NCBI GenBank assembly: GCA_026391775.1
Contig: JAPLDK010000074.1
Span: 177,669-241,668, forward strand
Direction: 5' to 3'
Source of the DNA: Bacteroidota bacterium
GTDB lineage: Bacteria > Bacteroidota > Bacteroidia > Bacteroidales > FEN-979
Length of the DNA: 64,000 bases
Shown: one piece after another, positions 46,466 to 56,099 of the stretch
Layout of the letters: the number at the start of each line of letters is the position of its first letter
Numbering within the stretch: position 1 is the stretch's first letter
Notes under the pieces: model-generated
Told to the model about the DNA's origin: nothing
Databases searched by the model: none
Seen by the model: the letters and a program-made list of their open reading frames with translations, nothing else
Translations under genes and position numbers: made by a program

Positions 46466-47350
46466 ATGGCTTTGCTCCCCCAGGAAGAACGTTATTTTCA
46501 GAGAAGGATAGCCACCTCCTATGTGACTACTTTGATCAGTACCACTCTGGTATTGTTCTTGCTGGGGCTGATAGGGCTTATCTTTCTTCATGCAAGCAAG
46601 CTGTCCGATTATGTTAAGGAAAACATCGGTTTTTCTATCATGATCAGGGAAGGCGTAAGGGAAGCAGGGATACTTGAACTGAAAAAACGGCTTGATCAGG
46701 AACCTTATGTCAAGTCAACCGAATATATACCAAAAGAAAGAGCCGCCGATCAGTTACAGGAAGAGCTTGGAGAAGACTTTATTGGATTCCTGGGATATAA
46801 CCCCCTCCTTCACAGCATCGACCTGAGGCTTAAAGCTTCCTATGCCAATGCCGACAGCATCAGCCGTATCGAACAGAAATTGCTTGCCAGGCCCGAGGTG
46901 AAAGAAGTGTTTTACCAGAAATCCCTTATAGACCTGATCAATAAAAACCTGAACAAAGTAAGTCTGGTGCTTCTGGGTTTTTCGGCCATTATGTTTTTCA
47001 TTGCCATCGTACTCATCAACAATACGATTCGCCTGGCCATTTATTCCAAACGCTTCCTCATCCGCAGCATGCAGCTCGTGGGAGCCACAGAAGGCTTTAT
47101 ACGAATGCCTTTCCTTGAAAAAGCAATTGCCAATGGGGTATTAAGTTCCCTGCTAGCGATCGGCATGCTCGTGTTAACTCTTTATTTCAGCATTGAGCAG
47201 TTGCCCGAATTACTTGCATTGCAGGATCCCATAAGGCTTGCGATACTGGTTGTACTCATCATTGCCATGGGAATCGGCATTTCCTGGAGCTCAACATATA
47301 TGTCGGTCAGAAAGTATCTCCGCATCAAAACGGACCTGCTTTACACCTGA
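46466..47350 (+). CDS. ftsX: Cell division protein FtsX (permease-like)
   Basis: 294 aa; YFQRRIATSYVTTLISTTLVLFLLGLIGLIFLHASKLSDYVKENIGFSIMIREG...RSMQLVGATEGFIRMPFLEKAIANG. Confidence 0.93.
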   Translation: MALLPQEERYFQRRIATSYVTTLISTTLVLFLLGLIGLIFLHASKLSDYVKENIGFSIMIREGVREAGILELKKRLDQEPYVKSTEYIPKERAADQLQEELGEDFIGFLGYNPLLHSIDLRLKASYANADSISRIEQKLLARPEVKEVFYQKSLIDLINKNLNKVSLVLLGFSAIMFFIAIVLINNTIRLAIYSKRFLIRSMQLVGATEGFIRMPFLEKAIANGVLSSLLAIGMLVLTLYFSIEQLPELLALQDPIRLAILVVLIIAMGIGISWSSTYMSVRKYLRIKTDLLYT

Positions 47351-47393
47351 TTGTCAGAAAATTTCATATTTTTGTGGGCCTAAATTGATTTTC

Positions 47394-47687
47394 ATGGACA
47401 AGAATAAAAAACCGGTTACTGCAAAAAAACCGGCTGAAACAGCAAAACCTGCTCCCACGGCTAAGCTTGGCGAATTTGCTTTCGGGAAAGAGAATTATCG
47501 CCTGATGCTGATCGGTTTGTTTTTTATTGCATTGGGATTCCTGCTTATGATTGGCGGAGGAACCGATGACCCCAAGGTATTCAGTTATGATCTCTTCAGT
47601 TTCCGCCGCATTACCCTGTCACCGATCCTGATCCTTGCCGGTTACGTGATCGAGATCTTTGCCATTATGAAAAAACCCAGGGATTAA
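47394..47687 (+). CDS. DUF3098 domain-containing membrane protein
   Basis: MDKNKKPVTAKK...FAFGKENYRLMLIGLFFIALGFLLMIGGGTDDPKVFSYDLFSFRRITLSPILILAGYVIEIFAIMKKP; true ATG at 47394, not 47238. Confidence 0.9.
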   Translation: MDKNKKPVTAKKPAETAKPAPTAKLGEFAFGKENYRLMLIGLFFIALGFLLMIGGGTDDPKVFSYDLFSFRRITLSPILILAGYVIEIFAIMKKPRD

Positions 47688-48490
47688 TGACGGTTCTGCA
47701 GGCCATTATCATGGCAATAGTGGAAGGGCTCACCGAGTTCCTTCCGATATCCAGTACAGGTCATATGGCTTTGACGGGAGCCGTTTTGGGAATAGAAAAG
47801 GAAGGATTCACCAAGCTTTTCATCGAAACAGTCCAATTTGGTGCCATTATATCCGTAATCGTGCTTTACTGGCGCAAATTCCTGAATTTTAAGAAGCTGG
47901 ACTTTTACCTGAAACTTTTCATAGCCTTTATTCCCGCAGCTATTGTGGGTGTGTTGCTGAAAAAACGCATTGAAGCTGTGCTCGAAAGTCCCATATTCAT
48001 TACTGCGATCATGTTCCTTGGCGGGATCCTTCTTCTTTTTGTCGACAACTGGTTTAAAAACTCCACAGTTTCGGAAGAAGAAAAGATCACTTACAAAAAC
48101 TCTTTGGTTATCGGGCTTTTCCAGTTGCTTGCTGTTGTCTTCCCGGGTTTCAGCCGCAGCGCTGCGACTATAATAGGAGGAATGCAGCAGAAACTCAACA
48201 GAACTATGGCTGCCGAATTCTCTTTTTTCCTGGCAGTTCCAACCCTGGCCGGCGCTTTTGCAAAAAGTTTATGGGATGCATACAGGCAAAACCCTGAGCT
48301 TCTTAACCAGCATAATATCAACATGATAATCCTTGGGAATATCGTTGCATTCATTGTTGCAATCATCGCCATAAAAGGATTTATCACTTTTCTGATCAAG
48401 CATGGTTTCAGGCTGTTTGGCTGGTATCGCATTATCGTAGGCATTCTGCTACTTGTGTTCCTGCTCACTGGGCATAGTTTAAGCCTTTAA
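47687..48490 (+). CDS. uppP: Undecaprenyl-diphosphatase (BacA/UppP)
   Basis: 267 aa; AIIMAIVEGLTEFLPISSTGHMAL and VFPGFSRSAATIIGGM. Confidence 0.97.
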   Translation: MTVLQAIIMAIVEGLTEFLPISSTGHMALTGAVLGIEKEGFTKLFIETVQFGAIISVIVLYWRKFLNFKKLDFYLKLFIAFIPAAIVGVLLKKRIEAVLESPIFITAIMFLGGILLLFVDNWFKNSTVSEEEKITYKNSLVIGLFQLLAVVFPGFSRSAATIIGGMQQKLNRTMAAEFSFFLAVPTLAGAFAKSLWDAYRQNPELLNQHNINMIILGNIVAFIVAIIAIKGFITFLIKHGFRLFGWYRIIVGILLLVFLLTGHSLSL

Positions 48491-48492
48491 TT

Positions 48493-49200
48493 ATGGGCCT
48501 TCAGTTTGAACAGGGCGAGATCCTCCTGATCAATAAGCCTTACAAATGGACATCGTTTGATGTTGTTGCAAAGCTACGCTCTCTCATCCGTACATATCAG
48601 CATATAAAAAAGATTAAAATTGGGCATGCAGGCACTCTGGATCCCCTGGCTACCGGTCTTCTGATCATCTGCACTGGAAAGTTCACAAAACGTATTGATG
48701 AATTCCAGGGGCTTGAAAAGGAATACACAGGAGTATTCCGGTTAGGGTCAACAACTCCTTCATTCGATCTTGAAACGCAAACCGACAAGGAATTACCATT
48801 TGAGCATATTACAGCAGAGCAGATCATGCAGGCAGTGAAGCAACTTAGCGGCTCATACGACCAGACACCCCCGGTGTTCTCAGCCAAGAAAATAGGAGGC
48901 CGCAGGGCGTATCAATATGCCCGTTTGGACCAGGAGGTAGAGATCAGCCCCAATCATGTTACAGTATCCGGGTTTGAATTAACCCAGGTCAATTTGCCAT
49001 ATCTTTGTTTCAGGATCAGCTGCAGCAAGGGTACCTACATACGTTCCATTGCAAGAGACCTGGGAGTTCTTTTAGGCTGCGGTGCGCATCTCACCGAACT
49101 TTGCCGTACACGGATCGGATCATTTTCTCTCAGGGACGCATGGGAAATGGAAAATATCAGCCAATCCTTATTTTTCAACGGGGATGTAACAGATTTATGA
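48493..49200 (+). CDS. truB: tRNA pseudouridine(55) synthase
   Basis: 235 aa; LLINKPYKWTSFDVVAKLR...KIGHAGTLDPLATGLLIICTGKFTK...YDQTPPVFSAKKIGGRRAYQYAR. Confidence 0.97.
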   Translation: MGLQFEQGEILLINKPYKWTSFDVVAKLRSLIRTYQHIKKIKIGHAGTLDPLATGLLIICTGKFTKRIDEFQGLEKEYTGVFRLGSTTPSFDLETQTDKELPFEHITAEQIMQAVKQLSGSYDQTPPVFSAKKIGGRRAYQYARLDQEVEISPNHVTVSGFELTQVNLPYLCFRISCSKGTYIRSIARDLGVLLGCGAHLTELCRTRIGSFSLRDAWEMENISQSLFFNGDVTDL

Positions 49201-49383
49201 AAAAAATAATAACCAACGGTCTTGTTTTTTTTGTTTTTTGCTGCCGGATTGCTCTATTTCGGGAAACCCGCACTCAACCCTCGTCAAGCCCGTTCCGCAT
49301 TTGAAAACAGGATGAAGACAATCACGGATGACATCTGGAAAAAGCATCATAGGAGAGAAAAAATTCATGATCTATTAACATGA
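49197..49383 (+). CDS. Small membrane-anchored ORF (~61 codons) with apparent one-base frameshift in a T8 tract
   Basis: ATG 49197 overlaps truB stop (ATGA); restoring frame at T8 (49225-49232) gives MKKIITNGLVFLFFAAGLLYFGKPALNPRQARSAFENRMKTITDDIWKKHHRREKIHDLLT, whose TGA (49381-49383) overlaps the tadA ATG (49380). Confidence 0.55.
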
Positions 49384-49841
49384 AAACCGTTTCATTTCAA
49401 CTGTTCTCGGATGAATACTTCATGAATGAAGCGTTGAAAGAAGCGCATAAAGCCTCTGAAAAGGACGAAGTACCTGTAGGGGCAGTAATTGTTTGTGAGA
49501 GACGTATCATTGCCCGCACCCACAATCTTACCGAAACGCTGAATGACGTCACGGCTCATGCGGAGATGCAGGCGTTTACCTCAGCCTCGGATTTCCTGGG
49601 AGGGAAATACCTGAATGAATGCACATTGTATGTGACCCTGGAACCGTGCATCATGTGTGCAGGGGCTTCATTTTGGACCCAGATCGGGAAAATAATATAT
49701 GGCGCAAAGGATGACAAGAGGGGCTATACTTTGATCAATCAGCCGCTTTTGCATCCAAAAACATCGGTTGTAAGCGGGATACTTGAAGATGAATGTAAAC
49801 GCCTTCTCAAATCATTTTTTATCCGGAAGAGGAATAAATAA
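49380..49841 (+). CDS. tadA: tRNA-specific adenosine deaminase / nucleoside deaminase
   Basis: 153 aa; VPVGAVIV, THAEMQAF-type HAE motif (VTAHAEMQAF), LEPCIMCAGA. Confidence 0.93.
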   Translation: MKTVSFQLFSDEYFMNEALKEAHKASEKDEVPVGAVIVCERRIIARTHNLTETLNDVTAHAEMQAFTSASDFLGGKYLNECTLYVTLEPCIMCAGASFWTQIGKIIYGAKDDKRGYTLINQPLLHPKTSVVSGILEDECKRLLKSFFIRKRNK

Positions 49842-49848
49842 TACTGTG

Positions 49849-50721
49849 ATGAAACAGAAGATAATAAATGTTGATTTAAAAGTGAATCTCGATCCACTGA
49901 TCAATTTCACCCAGGGTATTTTTCAAAAGAAGGAAGTAAAAATCCTGACCGGGGAACTGTCCAGAATTGCAGGATATCTCTGGGACAGAAGGTGGGCTGA
50001 GAGGAATGCCGGCAATATTTCTGTTAATATAACATCCTTATTTTCCGCCAAGGATCTGGACAAATTTTCCACGTATCCTTTTCTGCCCCTGCCCAGGGAA
50101 TATGCCGGGCTTAAACGCCAGTTGCTGCTGATCACTTCGGCAGGCTCCAGGATGCGCGACATAGCAATGGATCCCCTTGAGGAGGTCTGCCTGGTTTACA
50201 TCAGCGATTCCTCAACTGCATATCATATAATAACTCCTGAGAGAATAGAAAAAGAACCGATGCCCACTTCTGAATTGCCAACTCATCTTGCAATTCATGA
50301 AATGCTTTGCCGGACCGGCGCACCTGAGAAGGCCCTCGTTCACTCCCATGTCACCGAGCTTATCGCCCTTACACATAACTCACGGTTTCTCTCTGCCGAA
50401 TCACTTACCGGGATACTCTGGAAGATGCATCCGGAGACGGTTATGCTGCAGCCAAAAGGATATGGGTTCGTACCTCACACCATACCCGGCACGGAGAAAA
50501 TAGCGACTCTTACAGCACGTTGTTTCGAGAAAACGCCGGTTGTAGTCTGGGAAAAGCATGGGGCCATGGCAATCGGAAAAACGATTTCGGAAGCCTTTGA
50601 TGAGCTTGACCTTGCTGCCAAAGCTGCAGGTATTTACCTCAATTGTGCCCGTACAGGATTTGTACCCGATGGACTGACTGATGACGAAATCAGGGAGATC
50701 AGGCAACATTATTGTTTGTAA
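49849..50721 (+). CDS. rhaD: Rhamnulose-1-phosphate aldolase-like class II aldolase
   Basis: MKQKIINVDLK...IAGYLWDRRWAERNAGNISVNIT...LPTHLAIHEMLCRTGAPEKALVHSHVTELIALTH...VVWEKHGAMAIGKTISEAFDELDLAAKAAGIYL. ATG 49849 preferred. Confidence 0.85.
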   Translation: MKQKIINVDLKVNLDPLINFTQGIFQKKEVKILTGELSRIAGYLWDRRWAERNAGNISVNITSLFSAKDLDKFSTYPFLPLPREYAGLKRQLLLITSAGSRMRDIAMDPLEEVCLVYISDSSTAYHIITPERIEKEPMPTSELPTHLAIHEMLCRTGAPEKALVHSHVTELIALTHNSRFLSAESLTGILWKMHPETVMLQPKGYGFVPHTIPGTEKIATLTARCFEKTPVVVWEKHGAMAIGKTISEAFDELDLAAKAAGIYLNCARTGFVPDGLTDDEIREIRQHYCL

Positions 50722-50992
50722 AACCTGATTCTGTCTGAGTGGTCTCAGGCGCGGCCGTCTTTCTTTTTTTTGTCTTTTTTGCCTGCAGATATTTTTTACC
50801 CCCGTATATCGCGCCGATCCCCAATAGAATACCAAGCCCGCCGTCGATGGGAGCACCCGCCGGACCCTGATTCCCGCCCACGCCATGTTCCCCGGGAGGG
50901 GGAGGAGGCCCGGGTTCATCGCTGAATGCAGGTAATGCAGCCCACATCATTAAACCACATCCCAGCACTATCAGCTTTACTATTGTCTTCAT
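50699..50992 (-). CDS. Small secreted protein with PID-CTERM-like C-terminal sorting signal
   Basis: 97 aa; signal peptide, proline-rich, then GAPIDGGLGILLGIGAIYGGKKYLQAKKTKKRK (PIDGG + TM + basic tail). Confidence 0.65.
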   Translation of the reverse strand: MKTIVKLIVLGCGLMMWAALPAFSDEPGPPPPPGEHGVGGNQGPAGAPIDGGLGILLGIGAIYGGKKYLQAKKTKKRKTAAPETTQTESGFTNNNVA

Positions 50993-51001
50993 AGTATAGA
51001 A

Positions 51002-53461
51002 TTATTTAATGAATAAAAGTTTCTTTGAGATTGAGGACCTTCCTGCAGTAAGGCGAACCAAATAATAAGCAGGGGCGAGGTTAAGACGGATCTTTGTAAC
51101 TCCTGGAGGGATAAGCTGTTCCAATACCCTTCTCCCCGCCATATCATAGATTCCCAACATTTCGCATCCCATGAAATCCTCCAATCCTTCCATCTTCAGA
51201 TCTCCCTTATCGGAATACATTCTGACATTATTCAAAGCAGCGGGCGTATGCGTTCCAGTTGTATTTTTAAAATGCAGGAAAAACCTCTCATTTTCAAGAG
51301 GCTGATGGCTTATAAAGACATAGGCTGGTTCTTCCCTCAGATTGACAGTCCGGACTTCAAGCCGGTCCTCCAGGTTAATGGCATCCTCATGCGAAAAAGT
51401 TTCAATACCGCTGAATTCAAATTTCAATGTATCTGCCTTGCCTCTTTTAATTCCCATGGGAATAACCCAGTTTCCAGGCATTGTATCTGCCTGGAAAATC
51501 GAGAACATGCCTGATTTCAGCAGGAAATATAGCTGGGGGGCGTCACGAAACCCCATGATTTTCATGACATTGAACAAGGAGTCAGTTGGGACTGGCATCT
51601 GCCTGGGGATATACAAAACGCTTTGATCGCAATAGGCGGCGCCCGAAAGAGAGATCAATAACTCCATCTTGTCAACTGCTTTATAAGCTTCCTGGCCGTT
51701 ATGGGTCCGCGAAGCAGCAGGGATAACAAGGGAAGGCAATGGCCCGGAGGCTTTTATGAAGAATCCCTGCATAGCCGGAATAATACCAGCAGGCAGGGTC
51801 CCGGTTAGACCGTTCCAGGTTTTATAATTTCCTGAAACCGGATCCCAAACCCAGATAGCATTCTGAACATTGGATTTATCCCAGTTGTGGATATCGGCAA
51901 TAAGGGCTGAGGTAAAAGGATTGCCTACCAGGTTAAAGCCTGCATAATCCCCTGAAGTGCATGTCACCGGCACATCCAGGTTTGAGTTGGTGATGGTCCC
52001 TGAAAAATTCTTTGTCACATCGGAAGCATAGGCCGTGAGATAACCTGATCCGGGCCTGAAGGTGCGGTCGTCGCCCGGCTGGAACCCAGTATTCCAGTTG
52101 CCTGTTTCGGTTTTTGAATTTACCCATCTGGCAGAAGGTTCGTCCCATCGGTAAAAATCCGTACTATGCTCCGGAGGGTCGGCCACGAATTCGGGTTGAA
52201 TATTCTGGGCTGCAACGGGAGATGAAATCAAATGATAGTTGGCATCATTTGCATTCAGGTATTTTGACATGAATTTTTCAACTTTAACTGTTCCGCTTCC
52301 ACTTACGGAACCATAGTGAATGAACGAACCCGGAGCAGCACCTGCACTGCCGGCTTTCAATTCAATGCCATCCGCAGAATTCAAAGTCAGGTTACCCTGT
52401 AAGGTTACCGCCCTGGCTTTAGGTATTATCAGACTGCAAGGGTTTTGGATGATGAGGTCCCCGTTGACCGTAAGGTCTCCCGGGCTAACGGTCTTCTCCC
52501 CCGAGTCGCTGATAATCAGATGACCGTAAGCTGCGGGATTTCCGACGTTCTGATTTCCCGCCCCTGAATATTCTATAGTTGAGGCTGGTGCGAAATCATA
52601 GTAATTGTTGGAAAAGCCTATAATTCCCCAGTCTCCTGATGTAAAGTTCAACTTGCCACCGTCATTGATAGTAGTAGTGTGACATGCCGAACCACTGTTT
52701 ATACAGATCACGAAAGCCGTATTCACAACACCTCCGTTGTTTACAGTACATGAGACAGTATAAATTGTGGAATTATTATCTGTGGTCAGATAAAGGATAC
52801 CTCCGACTGTAAGTGTTCCGTTAACGGTAATGGAGCCCCCGTAGCTTGAACCGTTTGAGGCATTTGGGCCGTCAATGCAAACATTTCCGGGAGTCCCTGC
52901 ATTCCCCGGGCAATTCAGCGTAAATCCAGGATTTATTATGAGGTGGAAATTAGAAGCGGATTTGTTGTTGAACAATGCAGTCCCATTGTATCTGAGGTTA
53001 ATATTCATTGCAACAGTCAGGGTGGTCGAAGCATTCAGGCCGGTGTTCTTTCTCATCCTCGATGCATCAAAAATTCCGCTGCCACTGATCAGGCAGGTGG
53101 TGCTTTCGATATTGAATGAAATCCCGTCATAAGTGGACCCGTTTCCGATGGACCCATTGCAGATGATATTCCCGTAAATGTCGACATACCTCTGGCTGCC
53201 GCCGGTGTTGGCATACAGTTTTCCTCCGGTTTCGACCACAAGGTTTGTACAGGATTTTGTCCCGCTGCTTGGAATTGTCACTGTATGGCCCGTTTTAATG
53301 GTAACCTGGTCGCTCTGCACAGGTACAATCCCACCAACCCAGGTGCTTGTGCTTGTCCATGAACCGGATTGTGCAGTAATGATATCTGCGGCTTCACCGT
53401 TGATGGAAGCCCAGGGCAGAAGCCAGCAGGCAAGCAGTCCCGAAAAGATCTTTCCCTTCAT
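51002..53461 (-). CDS. Large secreted beta-helix-like protein with T9SS type A sorting-like C-terminus
   Basis: 819 aa; SGSWTSTSTWVGGIVPVQSDQVTIKTGHTVTIPSSGTKSCTNLVVETGGKL; C-terminal GIYDMAGRRVLEQLIPPGVTKIRLNLAPAYYLVRLTAGRSSISKKLLFIK. Confidence 0.82.
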   Translation of the reverse strand: MKGKIFSGLLACWLLPWASINGEAADIITAQSGSWTSTSTWVGGIVPVQSDQVTIKTGHTVTIPSSGTKSCTNLVVETGGKLYANTGGSQRYVDIYGNIICNGSIGNGSTYDGISFNIESTTCLISGSGIFDASRMRKNTGLNASTTLTVAMNINLRYNGTALFNNKSASNFHLIINPGFTLNCPGNAGTPGNVCIDGPNASNGSSYGGSITVNGTLTVGGILYLTTDNNSTIYTVSCTVNNGGVVNTAFVICINSGSACHTTTINDGGKLNFTSGDWGIIGFSNNYYDFAPASTIEYSGAGNQNVGNPAAYGHLIISDSGEKTVSPGDLTVNGDLIIQNPCSLIIPKARAVTLQGNLTLNSADGIELKAGSAGAAPGSFIHYGSVSGSGTVKVEKFMSKYLNANDANYHLISSPVAAQNIQPEFVADPPEHSTDFYRWDEPSARWVNSKTETGNWNTGFQPGDDRTFRPGSGYLTAYASDVTKNFSGTITNSNLDVPVTCTSGDYAGFNLVGNPFTSALIADIHNWDKSNVQNAIWVWDPVSGNYKTWNGLTGTLPAGIIPAMQGFFIKASGPLPSLVIPAASRTHNGQEAYKAVDKMELLISLSGAAYCDQSVLYIPRQMPVPTDSLFNVMKIMGFRDAPQLYFLLKSGMFSIFQADTMPGNWVIPMGIKRGKADTLKFEFSGIETFSHEDAINLEDRLEVRTVNLREEPAYVFISHQPLENERFFLHFKNTTGTHTPAALNNVRMYSDKGDLKMEGLEDFMGCEMLGIYDMAGRRVLEQLIPPGVTKIRLNLAPAYYLVRLTAGRSSISKKLLFIK

Positions 53462-53525
53462 AAGTGTTTTTATACTTAATCCGGGTAGGAGAAAAAAGTG
53501 ATAGGATCAAGGAAGAAAAAATACC

Positions 53526-54821
53526 CTACTTTTTATGTGCAGGTTTGCGGTAATAGATCTTCCCTTTGGAATTTTTTGAATATTTTGAATGTTTAACGGT
53601 ATGAGGAGGGGCTGGAGTAGCTCTTTTGCCATTGATATATTTTGCAATGAAGGCATCCGCAATTTCTCTTGATGTGTGGAGTTCGGTCATCAGTTTTTTA
53701 GCCTCGATAAGATTGGTAAAAGAACCGATGGTGTAACGGTACCAGCCACCGGAAAATTCTTTCGAGACAGTCTGGCTGAGCTTGAATTTTTCTTTAATCT
53801 GATTTCCGCTATAAGTGTTCTCTTTAAAAGCGAAGACCTGCACCCTGTATGAGATGCCTTTAATGGGAACAGTCATGATATTGGTATATTCCATCACATC
53901 CTCCTGAGATGGCGTAGTGTCAGGTACCAGGATGAGTTGTTTAGGCTGAAGGGTGTCTTTTGAAACCGGAGGTGGTGGCAGCTTCAAATATGAGGCCTGT
54001 TCTTTTGCCGCTTGCTCCTTTTGTTTTTCCGCTGCTATCTCTGCTGCCAGAAGAGGCTGGGGAGGAGGGGGACCGATCTGTTTCTGAGGTGAAGCTGTAC
54101 TCAGTTTATTACCTGAACGTTTATTGAAGTTATAGGTAATGTTGAAGGCTAAAAGGCTGTATGAATCATACGGAAATCCACCAACTGTGGCATCAAGTCT
54201 GTCAATGGCCAAACCTCTGACAGTCCATTCCAGCCCGAGGTTTAATTTATCCTTGATGCTGAAATAAGCACCAAGACCGGCAGGAATTACAAAATGTGGA
54301 TTAATGGTTTCCCAGCTCCCATCGGTTCCGATAATTGCATTGGTAGTAATGTCTCTTTTCTTCGTGATCCAGTTCACCGCGCCCGCGCCAATTGTTCCAT
54401 AAACAAAGAAAAACCGTTTTGGATTATACCTTAGGATAAGATTGGAGAAGTTAATAGTTGTATTCAGGTTAAGTTCAAAAAGAGTGCTTTCAAAATACTG
54501 GTTACAGGGGCTCCCGTCCTTATATTTTAACTTTTCACCGGCTAACTGACCGAAAAGAAACTGACCCCTCAGCATGAATACATGGCCTAACTGACGGTTC
54601 AGAGAAAAGGTCCCTGCATAGCGTATCTCGTTGATAGGGCTGGTTGCTGGCAGGAAATTATATTCTTTCAGGTCGCCGAAAAAAATATTTGGCCCCCCGC
54701 TGATGCTGACTGACCAGTTGCTGAAAAACCGGTTGCCAAGGGTTCCGTTTGTCTGGGAATCCACCCTGGAGCCAAGTAACAGCAAGATAAGGAGGATTAG
54801 TAATGGGGTTGATTTATGCAT
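53526..54821 (-). CDS. Outer-membrane beta-barrel-like protein with C-terminal SPOR-like domain
   Basis: 431 aa; N-terminal signal and barrel-type strands (WSVSISGGPNIFFGDLKEYNF...LLAFNITYNFNKR), linker, YRVQVFAFKENTYSGNQIKEKF...GGWYRYTIGSFTNLIEAKKLMTEL. Confidence 0.7.
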   Translation of the reverse strand: MHKSTPLLILLILLLLGSRVDSQTNGTLGNRFFSNWSVSISGGPNIFFGDLKEYNFLPATSPINEIRYAGTFSLNRQLGHVFMLRGQFLFGQLAGEKLKYKDGSPCNQYFESTLFELNLNTTINFSNLILRYNPKRFFFVYGTIGAGAVNWITKKRDITTNAIIGTDGSWETINPHFVIPAGLGAYFSIKDKLNLGLEWTVRGLAIDRLDATVGGFPYDSYSLLAFNITYNFNKRSGNKLSTASPQKQIGPPPPQPLLAAEIAAEKQKEQAAKEQASYLKLPPPPVSKDTLQPKQLILVPDTTPSQEDVMEYTNIMTVPIKGISYRVQVFAFKENTYSGNQIKEKFKLSQTVSKEFSGGWYRYTIGSFTNLIEAKKLMTELHTSREIADAFIAKYINGKRATPAPPHTVKHSKYSKNSKGKIYYRKPAHKK

Positions 54822-54913
54822 GCAGAATCCGATAGATTATGATCTGGGGTAAAGATACATGCATAAGAAAGGAGAAAAATAGCTGTTTCAAGAACTTTAT
54901 TAACAGCCCATTG

Positions 54914-56029
54914 TTACTTCTTCAACTGAAGTGCCCGTGTAAAATCGCCCACTGAATTTGCATAGTCTCCCGTGGCTTTCAGGGCAAAACCACGGTAATA
55001 ATAGCCATCAGAAAAATCGGGTTTGAGTTGTACGGCAGTTGTAAAATCCGAGACAGAATGTTTATAATCCAGGATTTTCAGGTAAACAAGCCCGCGGTTG
55101 CACCAGGCATCAATGCCCTGCTGGTTTTTCCGGATTGCGGTCGACAGGTCTGACAATGCTTTTCCGTATTTCTCCATATAGGCGTAAAGGCATCCCCGGT
55201 TGTTATACCCCATATAAGAACGATACTCGCCCAAAAGAAGGTTATACGATTTCATGGCCTGTACATTGTCGCCTGCCAGGCGGTACAGGTATCCGAGATC
55301 AAGCAGTATCAGGCTATCGTCGGCAGGTTTGAGGTCGTGGACCTTGACCAGCATGTCGATGGATTTCTTGTACCGTCCCAGGTTATAGCTGTATGTGCCA
55401 TAGTTGTAATAGGCTTCCAGGAATTTATCTTCACGGGTACAGAAGCCATATAGGGCATCTATAAGAAGTGTATCGGTAGGCTTGTTTAAAACCTGGTTTG
55501 TTCCCAGTATATACGAGATAAAAACCCTTTCCTTGGTAAATTCTGCATTGTTCCAGTATTCAGGTTTCATTAATTCCTGCCCAGGAACATTAAGGGTTGT
55601 GCCGCATATGCTCAGGATGCTATCTTTCATGTGAAGCTGCATGTATGAGAGTGCGATGAAGAAGTTGCACATATTGCGATTGATGTTGGTATCCTGCCTG
55701 GCGATCTTAAAATCCCGTATGGATTCAACATACATTCCCTGTTTCAGAAGGCTGATGCCGCGGTAAAAATGAATGGCACTTTTGGCATTGCTCTTGGGGA
55801 AAAGGTCCTCCTTGTATTTGTCGGCAAGTGTTGAAAAATCTGTTTTATAGTCCAGGACGCACAGCTCCCTAAGGGGAGGTATCTGATCTTTTCCCTGCTT
55901 GTTTTTAGGGTTGTCCTTTGTGCTATCCTTTGCCTTGACAGGAGCTTGTTTCTGGGCGCCGCAAAACAGTGGTATCACAATGATAATCAGCACGACTGCA
56001 ATAGAAAGACATTTTTTCATAGAGGGCAA
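54914..56029 (-). CDS. Tetratricopeptide repeat protein
   Basis: 371 aa; signal peptide and C-terminal TPRs (MGYNNRGCLYAYMEKYGKALSDLSTAIRKNQQGIDAWCNRGLVYLKILDYKHSVSDFTTAVQLKPDFSDGYYYRGFALKATGDYANSVGDFTRALQL). Confidence 0.9.
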   Translation of the reverse strand: MPSMKKCLSIAVVLIIIVIPLFCGAQKQAPVKAKDSTKDNPKNKQGKDQIPPLRELCVLDYKTDFSTLADKYKEDLFPKSNAKSAIHFYRGISLLKQGMYVESIRDFKIARQDTNINRNMCNFFIALSYMQLHMKDSILSICGTTLNVPGQELMKPEYWNNAEFTKERVFISYILGTNQVLNKPTDTLLIDALYGFCTREDKFLEAYYNYGTYSYNLGRYKKSIDMLVKVHDLKPADDSLILLDLGYLYRLAGDNVQAMKSYNLLLGEYRSYMGYNNRGCLYAYMEKYGKALSDLSTAIRKNQQGIDAWCNRGLVYLKILDYKHSVSDFTTAVQLKPDFSDGYYYRGFALKATGDYANSVGDFTRALQLKK

Positions 56030-56099
56030 ATATAGATGCTTTTAAGAGAAAAAAAACCAGCCCATCTTTCAAGATATCATCGGATTATTAACAATGATC

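Noticed and set aside
49380-49841. Deaminase as part of a defence or editing system
   Set aside because: The sequence is a standard TadA-type deaminase in a housekeeping operon.
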